Positions 37,013-46,746 of a stretch of DNA of 64,000 nucleotides are shown here, piece after piece. Position 1 is the stretch's first letter, and each line of letters begins with the position of its first letter. Origin of the DNA: Rhizobium sp. CB3090 (GTDB lineage Bacteria; Pseudomonadota; Alphaproteobacteria; Rhizobiales; Rhizobiaceae); NCBI RefSeq assembly GCF_029714285.1, contig NZ_CP121664.1:124001-188000 (forward strand), read 5' to 3'. A program made the translations under genes and the position numbers. The notes under the pieces are model-generated. The model was not told the DNA's origin. It searched no databases and saw nothing but the letters and a program-made list of their open reading frames with translations.

Positions 37013-38047
37013 GTGAATATCAGACCCATTCTTCTCGGCGCGATTGCAACACTTTCAGTCGCGCCTTCCGTACGCGCTGCCGATCAAGTCGTCGCCATAG
37101 AGCCGGAACCGGCTGAACTTGTCCGTATCTGCGATGCCTACGGCAAGGGCTATTTTTATATCCCCGGATCTGAAACCTGCATGCAACTCGGCGGCATGGT
37201 CCGCACGCAAGCTTCGTCATACAATCTTTATGCCCCAGTAGAGCCCAGCGGTACCACCTGGCTGACGCGAAGCGAGATCTATGTCAATACGGTGACGGAG
37301 ACTGAATATGGCCCCCTTAAGACGACGACGACTCTACGGTTCGATTATACGGACGATAGTAACACGCTCGGCGCCGATCTGCCTTTGGCGAATATCTCGC
37401 TTGGCGGTTTCCTTGTCGGGCGCGCCGGCTCTCAATACAATGATTGGATCGGCTATGCCGGCAATGTCGTCAATCCGGATGTGATCGGCAATGGCCCTAT
37501 CAAGTTGAACCAACTTTCGTATTTTTATGACTGCGAAAACGGCATGTTCGGTGTGGTCTCGATCGAAGACAGTTTTTCGACGAGTGTGAATCCTAGCAGC
37601 GCAGATCATTATGCGCCGGACGCAGTAGCTGGTCTTGGCTACAAGACTGGTCCTTGGTCGGTAAGAGTTGTCGCTGGTTATGATTCCATTGTCGAGGAGG
37701 GCGCAGTCAAGGCTCGTATCGATGCCGATTTTGGCCTCATCAGTGCATTCCTCATGGGAGCTTGGAATACAGATGGCAGCAAGATCAACAAATATGCGAA
37801 CGGTGACGTTACTGGAAGCAGCGGCGATTGGGCGCTCTGGGGCGGCAGCACGGTCAAGATCAATGATAGGTTAAACTGGAATACGCAGTTCGCATATGCC
37901 GACAACAAGACGTTCCAGGCGGCGACAACGGTCGAATGGTTCGCAACCAGAGACCTGAAAATCGAGCCGGAAATATCGTACGTGAACTACGACAGGATTA
38001 AGAATGACACTTGGGCCGGCGCGCTTCGGATTCAGCGGTCGTTTTAA
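37013..38047 (+). CDS. outer-membrane porin (alphaproteobacterial Porin_2 family)
   Basis: A 344-residue beta-barrel protein. The signal peptide ends near SVRAADQ. The N-terminal mature region has the family pattern VRICDAYGKGYFYIPGSETC then MQLGGMVR, and the protein ends in Phe (ALRIQRSF), the outer-membrane assembly signal. It is closely related to RopA-type porins but shorter in its loops. GTG 37013 follows GGAG. It forms a diffusion channel in the outer membrane. Confidence 0.88.
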   Translation: MNIRPILLGAIATLSVAPSVRAADQVVAIEPEPAELVRICDAYGKGYFYIPGSETCMQLGGMVRTQASSYNLYAPVEPSGTTWLTRSEIYVNTVTETEYGPLKTTTTLRFDYTDDSNTLGADLPLANISLGGFLVGRAGSQYNDWIGYAGNVVNPDVIGNGPIKLNQLSYFYDCENGMFGVVSIEDSFSTSVNPSSADHYAPDAVAGLGYKTGPWSVRVVAGYDSIVEEGAVKARIDADFGLISAFLMGAWNTDGSKINKYANGDVTGSSGDWALWGGSTVKINDRLNWNTQFAYADNKTFQAATTVEWFATRDLKIEPEISYVNYDRIKNDTWAGALRIQRSF

Positions 38048-38165
38048 AATTTACCCGACGGGGAGGGAGGACGGATGGTCTCCTGCCAAACATCTCGGGA
38101 AGCTCGCGCTCGACAAAGTCCCATGATTGCTTATTAAGCTTGTTTGCACTTGCTTTTTTGACGGG

Positions 38166-39554
38166 CTAGAGGGGTGGGCGGCCAAGATAAGCATCGAATG
38201 CGGAGGCGACAGCGCGAAGCGCAAAGCGACACTCCTGTCGGACACGGACCAAACCGTTGTCTATGTCCACTATCCCGTCCTCAGCGAGGTTGTGCAACTG
38301 CTTAGCGGAACTCAGTAAATGGATCGGATCAAATCCGTGAGCCGTACAGATTGCTGGTACGTCTGCTTCCAAGTAGCACATGAGTTGCTCGATGATCGCC
38401 GCCCGTACGCGATCTTCTACGGTGAGACGATAGCCTTTTGATGTCGCCAAGTGGCCGGACGCAATGGATCGGTTATAAGAGTCTTGTGGGAGTTCGTTTT
38501 GAACGTAACCTTCGCCGCAACGACCGATCGCCGACGCGCCGAAGCCGATCACAGTTTGGCGTGTTTCGGCCGAGTAACCAAGGGAATTGCGCCGAAGACG
38601 ACGAGTCCTCTGCGCCAGCGCAAGCTCATCATCCGGCAAAGCGAAATGGTCGAGCCCGATTTGCAGATAGCCGGCGGCAACTAATGTGTCGGCCGTGACT
38701 GAGGCCTGCTCGGCGCGCGCGGCTATATCGGGCAATGCTGCCCGGTCAATCAAGCGCTGATTTTTTCTATAGGAGGGAACGTGCGCATACCCGAAAACCG
38801 CGAGACGGTCGGGACGCATCTCAATAGCTAACATCGCGCTCTGGCGACAGGACTGGACTGTTTGATACGGTAAACCAAACATCAGGTCGAAATTGATGCG
38901 CCCTATTCCGTGCAGGCGCAGGTTCTGGACGGCAGTCATCACCTGCGCCTCGCTCTGAACCCGGTTGATCGCTTTTTGTACGATGGGATCGAAGCTCTGC
39001 ACACCGACGCTTGCGCGGTTCACACCGGCTTTTTGCAAGGCTTCGGCCATATCGGTGGTGAACGTGCGCGGGTCGACCTCGATAGCGATGTTAGCCGCTT
39101 TCTCGAACGCGAAGCGGCCGCGCAGGAGTTCCATAAGCGACAGGAAGTCTGCTGGCGGCATGATGGTCGGGGATCCGCCTCCGAAGTGCACGTCGCTCGC
39201 CGGGAGTGCCTGCGGCGCTAGCTCGGCGACCAAGCGGATCTCCTCGCGCAGCACTGCGAGATAATTGATGATCAAATTATCCAGACGAGTGATGCTCGTC
39301 GGAAAACCACAATACCAGCACATCGAGCGGCAAAATGGAATGTGAAGATAGAGCGAAACAGCGTTATCGGTTGGCAGGCTCCTCAGCCATTCCTCATAGG
39401 TCTCGGCGCCGATTGCTGAGGAAAACTCCTGTATCGTCGGATAGATGGTATACCAAGGTAAATGCGACCCGCTATGTTTTTTCGAGATGAAAGTTGATGA
39501 CGATGCGCGCAATGACTTTCGTCTCCAGTCCGGCTTGTCATGTCCAGATTTCAC
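38166..39554 (-). CDS. hemN: oxygen-independent coproporphyrinogen III dehydrogenase
   Basis: A 462-residue radical-SAM enzyme. The N-terminal HemN signature WYTIYPT is followed by the cluster motif HIPFCRSMCWYC (CxxxCxxC) and GGGSPT for SAM. It converts coproporphyrinogen III to protoporphyrinogen IX without oxygen, needed for haem in micro-oxic bacteroids. Second copies of hemN are common on symbiotic replicons. The start is uncertain: 39554 is a GTG with no strong ribosome site, and no other Met precedes the cluster motif. I found no FNR/FixK box in the first 150 bp upstream. Confidence 0.9.
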   Translation of the reverse strand: MKSGHDKPDWRRKSLRASSSTFISKKHSGSHLPWYTIYPTIQEFSSAIGAETYEEWLRSLPTDNAVSLYLHIPFCRSMCWYCGFPTSITRLDNLIINYLAVLREEIRLVAELAPQALPASDVHFGGGSPTIMPPADFLSLMELLRGRFAFEKAANIAIEVDPRTFTTDMAEALQKAGVNRASVGVQSFDPIVQKAINRVQSEAQVMTAVQNLRLHGIGRINFDLMFGLPYQTVQSCRQSAMLAIEMRPDRLAVFGYAHVPSYRKNQRLIDRAALPDIAARAEQASVTADTLVAAGYLQIGLDHFALPDDELALAQRTRRLRRNSLGYSAETRQTVIGFGASAIGRCGEGYVQNELPQDSYNRSIASGHLATSKGYRLTVEDRVRAAIIEQLMCYLEADVPAICTAHGFDPIHLLSSAKQLHNLAEDGIVDIDNGLVRVRQECRFALRAVASAFDAYLGRPPL

Positions 39555-40283
39555 GCGCCGTCTTCCTTTCGATCATGGGGTTCTGTGCTTGAGGGGGCGC
39601 TTTCGCGGCCAGGCATCATGGCTTCCCGCGGTCTTTCACCGAGCAAAAGGCATGCCATTCGAGTTGAAGATCGAGAACTTGGATCGCGTATGGCGGAATG
39701 TTTATTGACAGCACGGAGGGATTTCGCAGCAAGCGCTTCAACTTTGAGGACGGCGAGCGGGTCATCACTTGCGAACAACGCCCGGCGTTTTCCGTGGCGC
39801 CGAAGCGACCACGAAATGCGGAGATTGCACCCTTTCGGCTCTATTGCGTTGCGGCGCCAATGTCGATGCCAACGACGTCCGCAATCATTGGATTTCGCAA
39901 TGTGGATTTCGAGGAAAAGTTCGGTGCGCATCCTTTCGTTTCGATCTGCGGCAAGGCCGTCTATCAGGTGGACGGGCTGCGTCAGCCTCTTCTTTGCCGG
40001 CAATTTCGATCAGTACTTTTGCAGGAAAGGCGGATACGACGGAATACGACATGTCGACCAGGCCCCCGAGGTCGGATCTTACAAAGATGGCGCCGGCATG
40101 GACCTTTATGCCCTCACCCTGGCAGCCGGTTTCAAGCTCACGTTCTAGCCCGTTGTGACAATGGCAATTCGCTTCCGAAGAAATGCAAGTGATGCTCGAT
40201 AAGAGTTCTGGCTTGGAATGATGAGCTGGAGTTCATCCCAAGCGGGGTGCTGGCATTCGCCAGTACGCGTAGCTGTCGCACCC
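39555..40283. other. region with possible remnant of an outer-membrane protein gene
   Basis: About 730 bp. The plus-strand frame ending at 40148 closes with GAGMDLYALTLAAGFKLTF, which looks like the last beta strand of an outer-membrane barrel (terminal Phe). Upstream parts fall in other frames with no domain. I read it as possible decayed gene sequence. Confidence 0.3.
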
Positions 40284-40736
40284 CTAGGTCTCAGGCATCG
40301 CTGAGGAGTGATGGGCTGTAATCATCCATTTTCCGTCCATGAACTCATAGGTGTAGGTGTAACGCGCGGGAATTTTTGTGCCGTCGGCGAATGAAAAGGT
40401 ATAAATGCCGCTGTCCGTTGCCATGTTGCATCCGATCCTAATTACGCGCAGATCGATCGATCCTTTCGGCCGTTTTTTGAGAAAGTGGTCGAAATAAGCG
40501 GCTCGCTGCTCGTGCGTCAGACGCGGTGTGTTCGACAGCGTCGGCAGCAGGATCGCATTTTCTGCATAGTTCGCGGCAACTTTTTCGGAATCGAGCGTTC
40601 TGAGCGACGCATTCCAGCGATCGAACAATTCAGCAACCTGTTGCTCGGTGATCGGTGCGCAGTTTACAGTCCCAGCGACGGCTTGCTGCAAAGATAAAGT
40701 GGAAAGTACCGCCGCGGCGGCAAGTGTAAGACGCAT
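40284..40736 (-). CDS. secreted SnoaL/SgcJ-like (NTF2-fold) protein
   Basis: A 150-residue protein with a signal peptide (LTLAAAAVLSTLSLQQAVAG) and an NTF2-like domain of the SgcJ/EcaC or CaMKII-association type: QQVAELFDRWNASLRTLDSE, then VAANYAENAILLPTLS, and YTYEFMDGKWMITAHHSS at the end. It is probably periplasmic. These domains bind small ligands or form oligomers; enzymatic roles are mostly unproven. No operon partner. Confidence 0.75.
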   Translation of the reverse strand: MRLTLAAAAVLSTLSLQQAVAGTVNCAPITEQQVAELFDRWNASLRTLDSEKVAANYAENAILLPTLSNTPRLTHEQRAAYFDHFLKKRPKGSIDLRVIRIGCNMATDSGIYTFSFADGTKIPARYTYTYEFMDGKWMITAHHSSAMPET

Positions 40737-41087
40737 GCTTCATCTCCGGTTTTTAATTGCACGGGTAGGTTCTCGGCAGGGGCTTCTCTTGATTGCTTTC
40801 AGCATCACCCGTGTGCCGTCGACGCCCCTGATTTTCGTCACTCAATAGGCCGTCTGATGCAGCACGGCCGTCAATTCGTAAAATCGATTGTTTGGATAAC
40901 ACGCATCCACGTCATCAATTTACATTTTAAACACCCCGGCCCTCGTCAGAATTGCCGAGCAAGCAAAGACCGTGCCGCGGCGGATATCAGCAAGCTGACT
41001 TCAGGGCTGCTTTTGAGCAATGAGCTCTTTCAACACAAAGCGCGGCAAATGCGGAATTAACGTTCGAGAACGAAGTGCACAGCAATC
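40737..41087. other. intergenic region upstream of the nodO nod box
   Basis: About 350 bp between divergent genes, AT-richer than neighbours. It should contain the promoter of the SnoaL-like gene. A 67-residue plus-strand frame (40857-41060) has no recognisable feature. Confidence 0.4.
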
Positions 41088-41137
41088 CATCGGTGACATG
41101 GATGCAACCCATCGAAACAATCAATTATGCCCAATGT
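41088..41137 (+). promoter_or_regulatory. nod box upstream of nodO
   Basis: The sequence follows the nod-box consensus: GATG, six bases, ATCGAAACAATCAATT, then a CCAAT-like end. The left part (ATC-x-x-T then CATG before GATG) matches less well. It ends 65 bp before the nodO ATG. NodD bound to plant flavonoids would activate it. Confidence 0.8.
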
Positions 41138-41201
41138 CCGAATAGAAATAGGTAGGCGCCACCTGGCGTTTTATTGCGCCGCATCACAAGGAGTATTTGC
41201 G

Positions 41202-42029
41202 ATGGAAAAATTTTTCCGAGGTAGCGAGAACGCCGATAGCCTCTTTGGCAGCAATGGAGACGATGTGATCATTGATCACGGGGGCAACGACTGGATCGAC
41301 TCTCGATCAGGCAATGACCGAGCCTTCGGCGGCGAGGGTAACGACCGGATCTTAGGGGGCGCGGGCAATGATCAGGTCCACGGCGAAGACGGCAACGACT
41401 ATCTCTCCGGCGACAACGGCCGTGATAAACCCCCGATTTTCGGTGAGGACAACGACTATCTCTCCGGCGGAAAAGGCGATGATGTTCTCTTCGTCGGTGA
41501 CGGCAGGGATTGGCTGAAAGGGGGCGAGGGGCGCGACACGTTCGTCTTCCAGTTCCACAATCCTCAGCCCGGGGACCACAATCCGATGCCAGGGGTGTTC
41601 CCGAAACAGGGACTAGACCCGGACATCTCCACCATCCTCGATTTCGATCCGGCGCAGGATACTTTCGCGTTCGACGCGATGGACCTTTACAACGACGGCT
41701 TCGGCGCGAATTTCGTCAATCACGCGAGCGTTCAGTCGGGCTTTCCGGTGGACACCTTCTATAGCGGCAAGGCCTCGGGTGCGAACGGCGAGCACGTCGT
41801 GGTGATCACTGACCGGAGTTTCGCCGATGGCACTGCCGCCGCACGCGCGATTTCAGGCGAGGCTGCCGGCGACATCCTTGTCTACCACGACAATAAGATG
41901 CACACTGCAAATCTCGCCTATGTCACCTCGGAAAATAGCGTGGATCCATTGGTTCATTTGCCTGGTGTGCAGACTGTGGCTGATCTTGCCAATATGCATC
42001 TGACAGGGTGGGATTTCACATTCGTCTGA
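41202..42029 (+). CDS. nodO: nodulation protein NodO, secreted RTX-type calcium-binding protein
   Basis: A 275-residue protein. Residues 5-115 hold tandem RTX nonapeptides (GGNDWIDSRSGNDRAFGG, GGEGNDRILGGAGND and others) that bind calcium. The C-terminal part, ending GWDFTFV, is a type I secretion signal; there is no N-terminal signal peptide. NodO forms cation pores in plant membranes and can partly replace host-specific Nod-factor features. I use ATG 41202, which has AAGGAG upstream; the longer frame begins inside the nod box. The type I exporter (prsDE) is not in this window. An IS66 element begins about 210 bp downstream. Confidence 0.93.
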   Translation: MEKFFRGSENADSLFGSNGDDVIIDHGGNDWIDSRSGNDRAFGGEGNDRILGGAGNDQVHGEDGNDYLSGDNGRDKPPIFGEDNDYLSGGKGDDVLFVGDGRDWLKGGEGRDTFVFQFHNPQPGDHNPMPGVFPKQGLDPDISTILDFDPAQDTFAFDAMDLYNDGFGANFVNHASVQSGFPVDTFYSGKASGANGEHVVVITDRSFADGTAAARAISGEAAGDILVYHDNKMHTANLAYVTSENSVDPLVHLPGVQTVADLANMHLTGWDFTFV

Positions 42030-42257
42030 TTGCATGATTTGCCACGAATCCTTGCCCCTTTCAGGTGCACCGTTTTGGCTTGTCCGGGAGTTCGCCCCTC
42101 GCAGCCCCTCAATTGGGTTTTTGCGGCAGGCATTGCGATATGTCGAATTCCTGAAAGCGAGTTCTGAAGGCCGCGGGTTCTTACCACATGGTCGCGGAGT
42201 GCAAATGAACTTTGCAAAATCGCCACGGCCCAAAGGGAGGAGGTAACGGCCCGATTG

Positions 42258-42554
42258 CTACCGCGGGGAATATGGCTTGACGCGTGCGGCGATCTCTTCG
42301 TCGAGGACAAAGCAATCGAGGAACTCCTGCCATTTTTCGGCTGACCGACGCGCCTCAGTCAGCATCTGCCTAAGTTCGTCGATGCCATCGTCTGTCAGAG
42401 CGGGTGTGCTCTCGTCATCTCCGGTCACGACGCTGATGATATTCCCATAGGTCAGGTTGTCATCATTGCTGATGATCTCCCTGAGGAGGTCGACGTCCTC
42501 ATCGAGGATTTCGGCGACATAGTCGATGGTGAAGACGAAGCTGACCGTTGCCAT
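42258..42554 (-). CDS. IS66 accessory (passenger) protein, acidic
   Basis: A 98-residue acidic protein (VAEILDEDVDLLREIISNDD) whose ATG overlaps the tnpC stop (ATGA) and whose stop lies just inside the left inverted repeat. It is therefore part of the element. Function unknown; several IS66 relatives carry a similar last gene. Confidence 0.7.
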   Translation of the reverse strand: MATVSFVFTIDYVAEILDEDVDLLREIISNDDNLTYGNIISVVTGDDESTPALTDDGIDELRQMLTEARRSAEKWQEFLDCFVLDEEIAARVKPYSPR

Positions 42555-44179
42555 CAAGCGGCCTCGGCGCAGATGATTGCCGCTGTCGGCTTCCAGTTCC
42601 ATGGAAGCAGCTCCGCGAGGCGATTGATCTTGTGATCCTGAATGCGGTCGAGCACATCAGCCAGATAGGCCTGCGGATCAAGGCCATTCATCTTGGCGGT
42701 TTCGATAATCGTCATGGCCCGCGCCAGGGTTTCTGCTCCAGTGTCGGCACCCGCGAAGAGCCAGTTTCGTCTTCCAACGCCGATAGGACGCAACGCCCGC
42801 TCGGCGGCGTTGTTATCGATTGCGACACGGCCATCTTCCAGGAACAGGCAGAATGAAGACCACCTGCTCAAGCCGTACCGGAAAGCGCCCGCCAGATCGC
42901 TCTTGCCGGGGATACGGGTCAGTTGCGCTTCGGCCCAGACGCGGAATGCTTCGACCTTTGCCTTGCTGTGCTTCTGGCGCGCGGCAAGACGGATATCGGC
43001 AGACTTGCCTGCAATGCCGCGCTCGATGTCGTAAAGCGCGCCGATACGGTCGAGAGCCTCGCGGGCAATCTCGGATTTGTTCGAGGTCCAGATATCGTGG
43101 AAGTCGCGCCGCCAATGCGCCCAACATGAAGCCTCCCGGAAGCGGCGTTTCCCGTCCGTTCCGGCCTCATATAACTTCGCATAGCCTTTGTAGCCATCGG
43201 CCTGAAGGATGCCGCTCGCCTCCTTGAGGTGACGGTGAACGTGCTCTTCCTTCCAGTCGGGAGCAAAATAATAGACCGCACCGGGCGGAGCTATGCCCGC
43301 CCATGGGCGCTGGTCCCGGACATAGGTCCAGAGCCTGCCCTTCTTCACCCCTTTCCCCAGCCCCTTGTCGCGTAGAGAACGATCCAGAACCCGGATCGGC
43401 GTGTCGTCGGCGTGGAGAAGGTCGCTGCTCATGATCGCGGCTTCGATCAACTCGATCAGCGGCAGGAGCACCTGCATGGCGCGGCCACACCAATCGACCA
43501 ACGTGCTGTCGGGGATATCAACGCCCATGCGGGCGAAGATTTCGTTCAGGCGATAGAGCGGCAAGTGGTCGTCGAACTTCGAGACCAGGATATAGGCCAG
43601 AAGACCAGCGCCCGCCATGCTGCCCGATATCGGACGGCTGGGCGCGGGCAACTGCACCATCTTCTCGCAGCAGCGGCAGGACTTCTTCAGCCGGGCGATC
43701 TCGATGACCTTCATCTGTGCGGCGATCATGTCGAGGATTTTGCTGACGTCTTCGCCGACAAGCCGCAGTTCGCCACCACAAGCGGGGCAGCACGTTCCGG
43801 GATCAAGTTCCCTGCGCTCGCGAGCGGCCTTGTCCGACACGCGCGGACGGCGGCGCATGGTCTTTTCAGGCATGCTTTCCTCAGGCGCGGCAGGCTCCGT
43901 TTCTTCGTCCTCGGCGAGTGGCTCGCTGCTGCCTTCCGAAGCGGCAATCATCAGGTCCTCGAGCGCCAGTTCCAACTGCTGGATTTCCCGCTCGATCTTT
44001 TCCGACGACTTGCCGAAGCCATGTTTCTTCAGCCTGGCGATGCGCAGCCGCAGGGACTGGATCAACTGATCATGCGCCTGCAAGGTCGCAGACATCTTCG
44101 CGTTCTTCGCCTCAAGCGAGGCGATCATCGCCTTCAGGAAGGCCGGATCATCGGGAAGATTTTGGCTCGCGTTTGACAT
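42554..44179 (-). CDS. tnpC: IS66 family transposase TnpC
   Basis: A 541-residue transposase. It has an N-terminal coiled coil (LEAKNAKMSATLQAHDQLIQ), a zinc finger (CCPACGGELR with CRCCEKMV), a DDE catalytic core (LHADDTPIRVLD; DGYKGYAKLYE; the late IDNNAAERALRPIGVGRRNW with the catalytic Glu), and a conserved C-terminal WNW-type ending (LLPWNWKPT). Full length and apparently intact. ATG 44179 is taken as start. Confidence 0.93.
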   Translation of the reverse strand: MSNASQNLPDDPAFLKAMIASLEAKNAKMSATLQAHDQLIQSLRLRIARLKKHGFGKSSEKIEREIQQLELALEDLMIAASEGSSEPLAEDEETEPAAPEESMPEKTMRRRPRVSDKAARERRELDPGTCCPACGGELRLVGEDVSKILDMIAAQMKVIEIARLKKSCRCCEKMVQLPAPSRPISGSMAGAGLLAYILVSKFDDHLPLYRLNEIFARMGVDIPDSTLVDWCGRAMQVLLPLIELIEAAIMSSDLLHADDTPIRVLDRSLRDKGLGKGVKKGRLWTYVRDQRPWAGIAPPGAVYYFAPDWKEEHVHRHLKEASGILQADGYKGYAKLYEAGTDGKRRFREASCWAHWRRDFHDIWTSNKSEIAREALDRIGALYDIERGIAGKSADIRLAARQKHSKAKVEAFRVWAEAQLTRIPGKSDLAGAFRYGLSRWSSFCLFLEDGRVAIDNNAAERALRPIGVGRRNWLFAGADTGAETLARAMTIIETAKMNGLDPQAYLADVLDRIQDHKINRLAELLPWNWKPTAAIICAEAA

Positions 44180-44242
44180 GAACCTGACTACCACAGGTCA
44201 GGGTCAATATCCATAAAAACACGCAAATTCAGTGAGATAAAG

Positions 44243-44590
44243 TCAACCGACACGGGCCGGAGGAACGCCCCAGTCGGGCCGTCGCCAATCAATCCCTTCC
44301 CACAGCATTGCCAGTTGAGCAGACGTCAACCGGGCTGCTCCATCTGCTGCCAAGGGCCATGGAAACCGCCCTTTCTGCAAGATTTTGTAATAAAGGCAGA
44401 ACCCCTGGCCGTCAAAATACAATAGCTTCAAACGGTCGCCCCGCTTGCCCCGAAACGCGAAGACCGCACCTCCCGTCGGCTTCTGGCGCAGCACATCCTG
44501 GGCAAGAGCAGCCAGCCCCTCTATCCCCTTGCGCATGTCCGTGACACCGCAGGCGATATAAACCCGAACACCTGTCCCAGGCCCGATCAT
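44243..44590 (-). CDS. tnpB: IS66 family accessory protein TnpB
   Basis: A 115-residue IS66 Orf2 protein with the family motifs GVRVYIACGVTDMRKGIEGL, GAVFAFRGKRGDRLKLLYFD and LWEGIDWRRPDW. Its start overlaps the tnpA stop. Required for transposition of IS66-type elements; biochemical role not settled. Confidence 0.93.
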   Translation of the reverse strand: MIGPGTGVRVYIACGVTDMRKGIEGLAALAQDVLRQKPTGGAVFAFRGKRGDRLKLLYFDGQGFCLYYKILQKGRFPWPLAADGAARLTSAQLAMLWEGIDWRRPDWGVPPARVG

Positions 44591-44967
44591 GCCGCCTCGA
44601 TTGCCCGGATCAGGCGCTTCAGTGCAACCACATCAACATCGCCACTGAAGCGAAGGCTTCGTCCGCAGCGCAGTTGCAATTCCATCATTGCAGGCAAAAC
44701 CTGCATGCCATCAAAAGCCCGAGCCTCTTTGCTGTCCCCTGCCGGCGGCATGTCCAGCGGCAGAAACACCGTCGTCGACGGCGGCGACAGCAGGCCCTTC
44801 TTCCGCAATTCACGCCGCCAGGTGTAAACCTGCTGCCGCGTGACCGAATACCGGCGCGCCACCTCTGTCACCGACGCGCCGTCGACGCCTACCGACAGCA
44901 CGACCTCCAGCTTGCTCTCATCACTCCAACGTCGGCGACGTTCATCGCCGAGAATTTCCACGCGCAT
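44587..44967 (-). CDS. tnpA: IS66 family protein TnpA (helix-turn-helix)
   Basis: A 126-residue Orf1 protein with a helix-turn-helix (GASVTEVARRYSVTRQQVYT then WRRELRKKGLL). It is the first gene of the element, just inside the right inverted repeat. Confidence 0.9.
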   Translation of the reverse strand: MRVEILGDERRRRWSDESKLEVVLSVGVDGASVTEVARRYSVTRQQVYTWRRELRKKGLLSPPSTTVFLPLDMPPAGDSKEARAFDGMQVLPAMMELQLRCGRSLRFSGDVDVVALKRLIRAIEAA

Positions 44968-45066
44968 CGCAGGTCTCGCCTAAAGCACGTCGCTAACGAC
45001 GTCGTTATAGACGGGTCATAAACAAGTAAGCCGATCTCCGACAGGCGGCCACAATCGGGCGGTTAC

Positions 45067-45657
45067 GGGAGGAGCAAGCCAATTCATTTTTTTAATGAAC
45101 TGACAATTTAGCGACCGGCCGCCCGAGCGCGTCCTGTTGCTGCGCGATTTTGCCGGTACGAACGCTGAAGCTGACCGGGCAAGACGTCGCATGTTATGAG
45201 GCACGGCGCGCCTGTATACCTTTTGAAGCACGGTGTCGACATACCTTTCCACTAGCTCGTTCAAAGCCGCGTTCTAGGCAAGTTCGCCTTTCGGGATTAA
45301 CGATGTGTGAGTTCGGTACCGTCACTGTCGAGCATCTGACACGCGTCCAGTTGGATGTTGAAACCATTTGCGACATCATCAATGTGCCTAAGGGCAACGG
45401 CCGGATGGAACCAAAATCAACGCCTGAAGACTGTGAAGCGCGCAACGGCAGGCGGCAGGTCATAATGTCCAAAATGTCAGGTTGCCTACAATCAAAACTA
45501 GTCGATTCAATCCCAAGATATCCGGATTACGCATCCAATGGTCTTTGCGATGCTGGTTGATCTTGCTTTGCAACTTCACGACGTCAGATCTGCCCCGCAA
45601 ACATCGGAACACCACTGTTCTTTTCAACCCTCACGATAATTCTGAGGCTAAATCGGT
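45067..45657. other. intergenic region upstream of nodD
   Basis: It begins with the IS target duplication GGGAGGAG (45067-45074). A 136-residue frame at 45150-45560 (+) has no recognisable domain. I see no nod box here, so nodD is not arranged divergently with a nod operon as in many rhizobia. Confidence 0.45.
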
Positions 45658-46596
45658 ATGCGTTTCAAGGGTCTTGACCTTAATCTTCTCGTCGCATTGG
45701 ACGCTTTGACGACTGAGCGTAACGTTTCAGCAGCGGCGTGCAGCATCAATCTCAGTCAGCCTGCGATGAGTGCCGCCGTCCGCCGGCTGCGCGACTATTT
45801 CGGCGATGACCTGTTTACGATGCAGAACCGAAAACTTATTCTGACGCCACGTGCGGAAAGCCTCGCCTCCGCGGTTCGAGAGATACTCCAGCACATTCAA
45901 CTCAACGTTATTTCTGCCGGCAGCTTCGCACTGGACGAACCGGAGCGACACTTCACGATTGCGCTTTGTGATTTCATGACGACCGTGTTCTTCCGGAAAA
46001 TCATAAAGCGGCTGGCACGGGAAGCTCCCGCAGTCAGTTTCGAGTTGATTCCGCTCCCAGATAACCCGGACCAGCTTCTGCGGCGGGGCAAAGCAGATTT
46101 TCTGATTCTTCCGGAATTGTTCATGTCAAGCGCACATCCGAGAGCGAAGCTGTTCGACGAAAAGTTCGTGTCTGTTGGCTGTACGACGAATACGAAGCTA
46201 TCTCGGCATCTTACAGTCAGAGACTATATGTCGATGGGCCACGTCACGGCTAAGTCTGGGGTTGGCCAACAGCAATCGCTTGAGGATTTTTATCTATCGG
46301 AACGAGGTGTCAAAAGGCGTATCGAAGTCGCCGTTCAGAGCTTTGGGATGGTGCCGGCAGCGCTGTTGGGCACCGACAGACTCGCGATTATGCCTCTGCG
46401 ACTGGTGAAGCATCTCGCACCATCTATGCCCTTGCGGATTGTGGAAAGTCCAATACCTCTTCCAGCGTTCACCGAGGGCATCCAGTGGCCAGCCTCCCAT
46501 GAAAACGATCCGGCGAGCACCTGGATGCGTGAGATAATTCTGCAGGAGGCGTACCGCATAGCAAGCCCTTCCATGTGTCGCGAAGGTGACACTTAG
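45658..46596 (+). CDS. nodD: LysR-type nodulation regulator NodD
   Basis: A 312-residue regulator. The N terminus is diagnostic: MRFKGLDLNLLVALDALTTE, then the helix-turn-helix AACSINLSQPAMSAAVRRLR. The effector domain has the family's FTIALCDFMT stretch. NodD binds nod boxes and activates transcription when plant flavonoids are present. Two nod boxes in this window (41088, 48827) are its likely targets. Which NodD paralogue it is cannot be decided from sequence alone. Confidence 0.95.
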   Translation: MRFKGLDLNLLVALDALTTERNVSAAACSINLSQPAMSAAVRRLRDYFGDDLFTMQNRKLILTPRAESLASAVREILQHIQLNVISAGSFALDEPERHFTIALCDFMTTVFFRKIIKRLAREAPAVSFELIPLPDNPDQLLRRGKADFLILPELFMSSAHPRAKLFDEKFVSVGCTTNTKLSRHLTVRDYMSMGHVTAKSGVGQQQSLEDFYLSERGVKRRIEVAVQSFGMVPAALLGTDRLAIMPLRLVKHLAPSMPLRIVESPIPLPAFTEGIQWPASHENDPASTWMREIILQEAYRIASPSMCREGDT

Positions 46597-46746
46597 GAGA
46601 CGGAAATGAACTTGAGCCTCCACAAGATTGCCGAGCGGATCGGTCTTTTATGACGACGAACCGCGGACGGACTTCCCTAAGGCCTCACGGGCGTATGAGC
46701 CGGGGTTCATTTCCGCGGTGACTAACCGGAAATTAGCGCTCGAAGA

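Larger units (their letters stand above)
42243..45066 (-). mobile_element. complete IS66-family insertion sequence
   Basis: The element is 2,824 bp. Its ends are inverted repeats (GTAACGGCCCGATTGCTACCGC at the left, matching the reverse complement GTAACCGCCCGATTGTGGCCGC at the right) and it is flanked by an exact 8-bp target duplication GGGAGGAG (42235-42242 and 45067-45074). It carries tnpA, tnpB, tnpC and one extra small gene. The duplication indicates an intact, fairly recent insertion downstream of nodO. Confidence 0.95.

Noticed and set aside
43412..44176. 254-codon plus-strand frame inside the first IS66 element
   Set aside because: Antisense to tnpC; His/Leu/Arg-rich shadow.
45150..45560. 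136-codon frame upstream of nodD
   Set aside because: No homology I recognise, no ribosome site, and it begins in disturbed sequence next to the IS66 target site.
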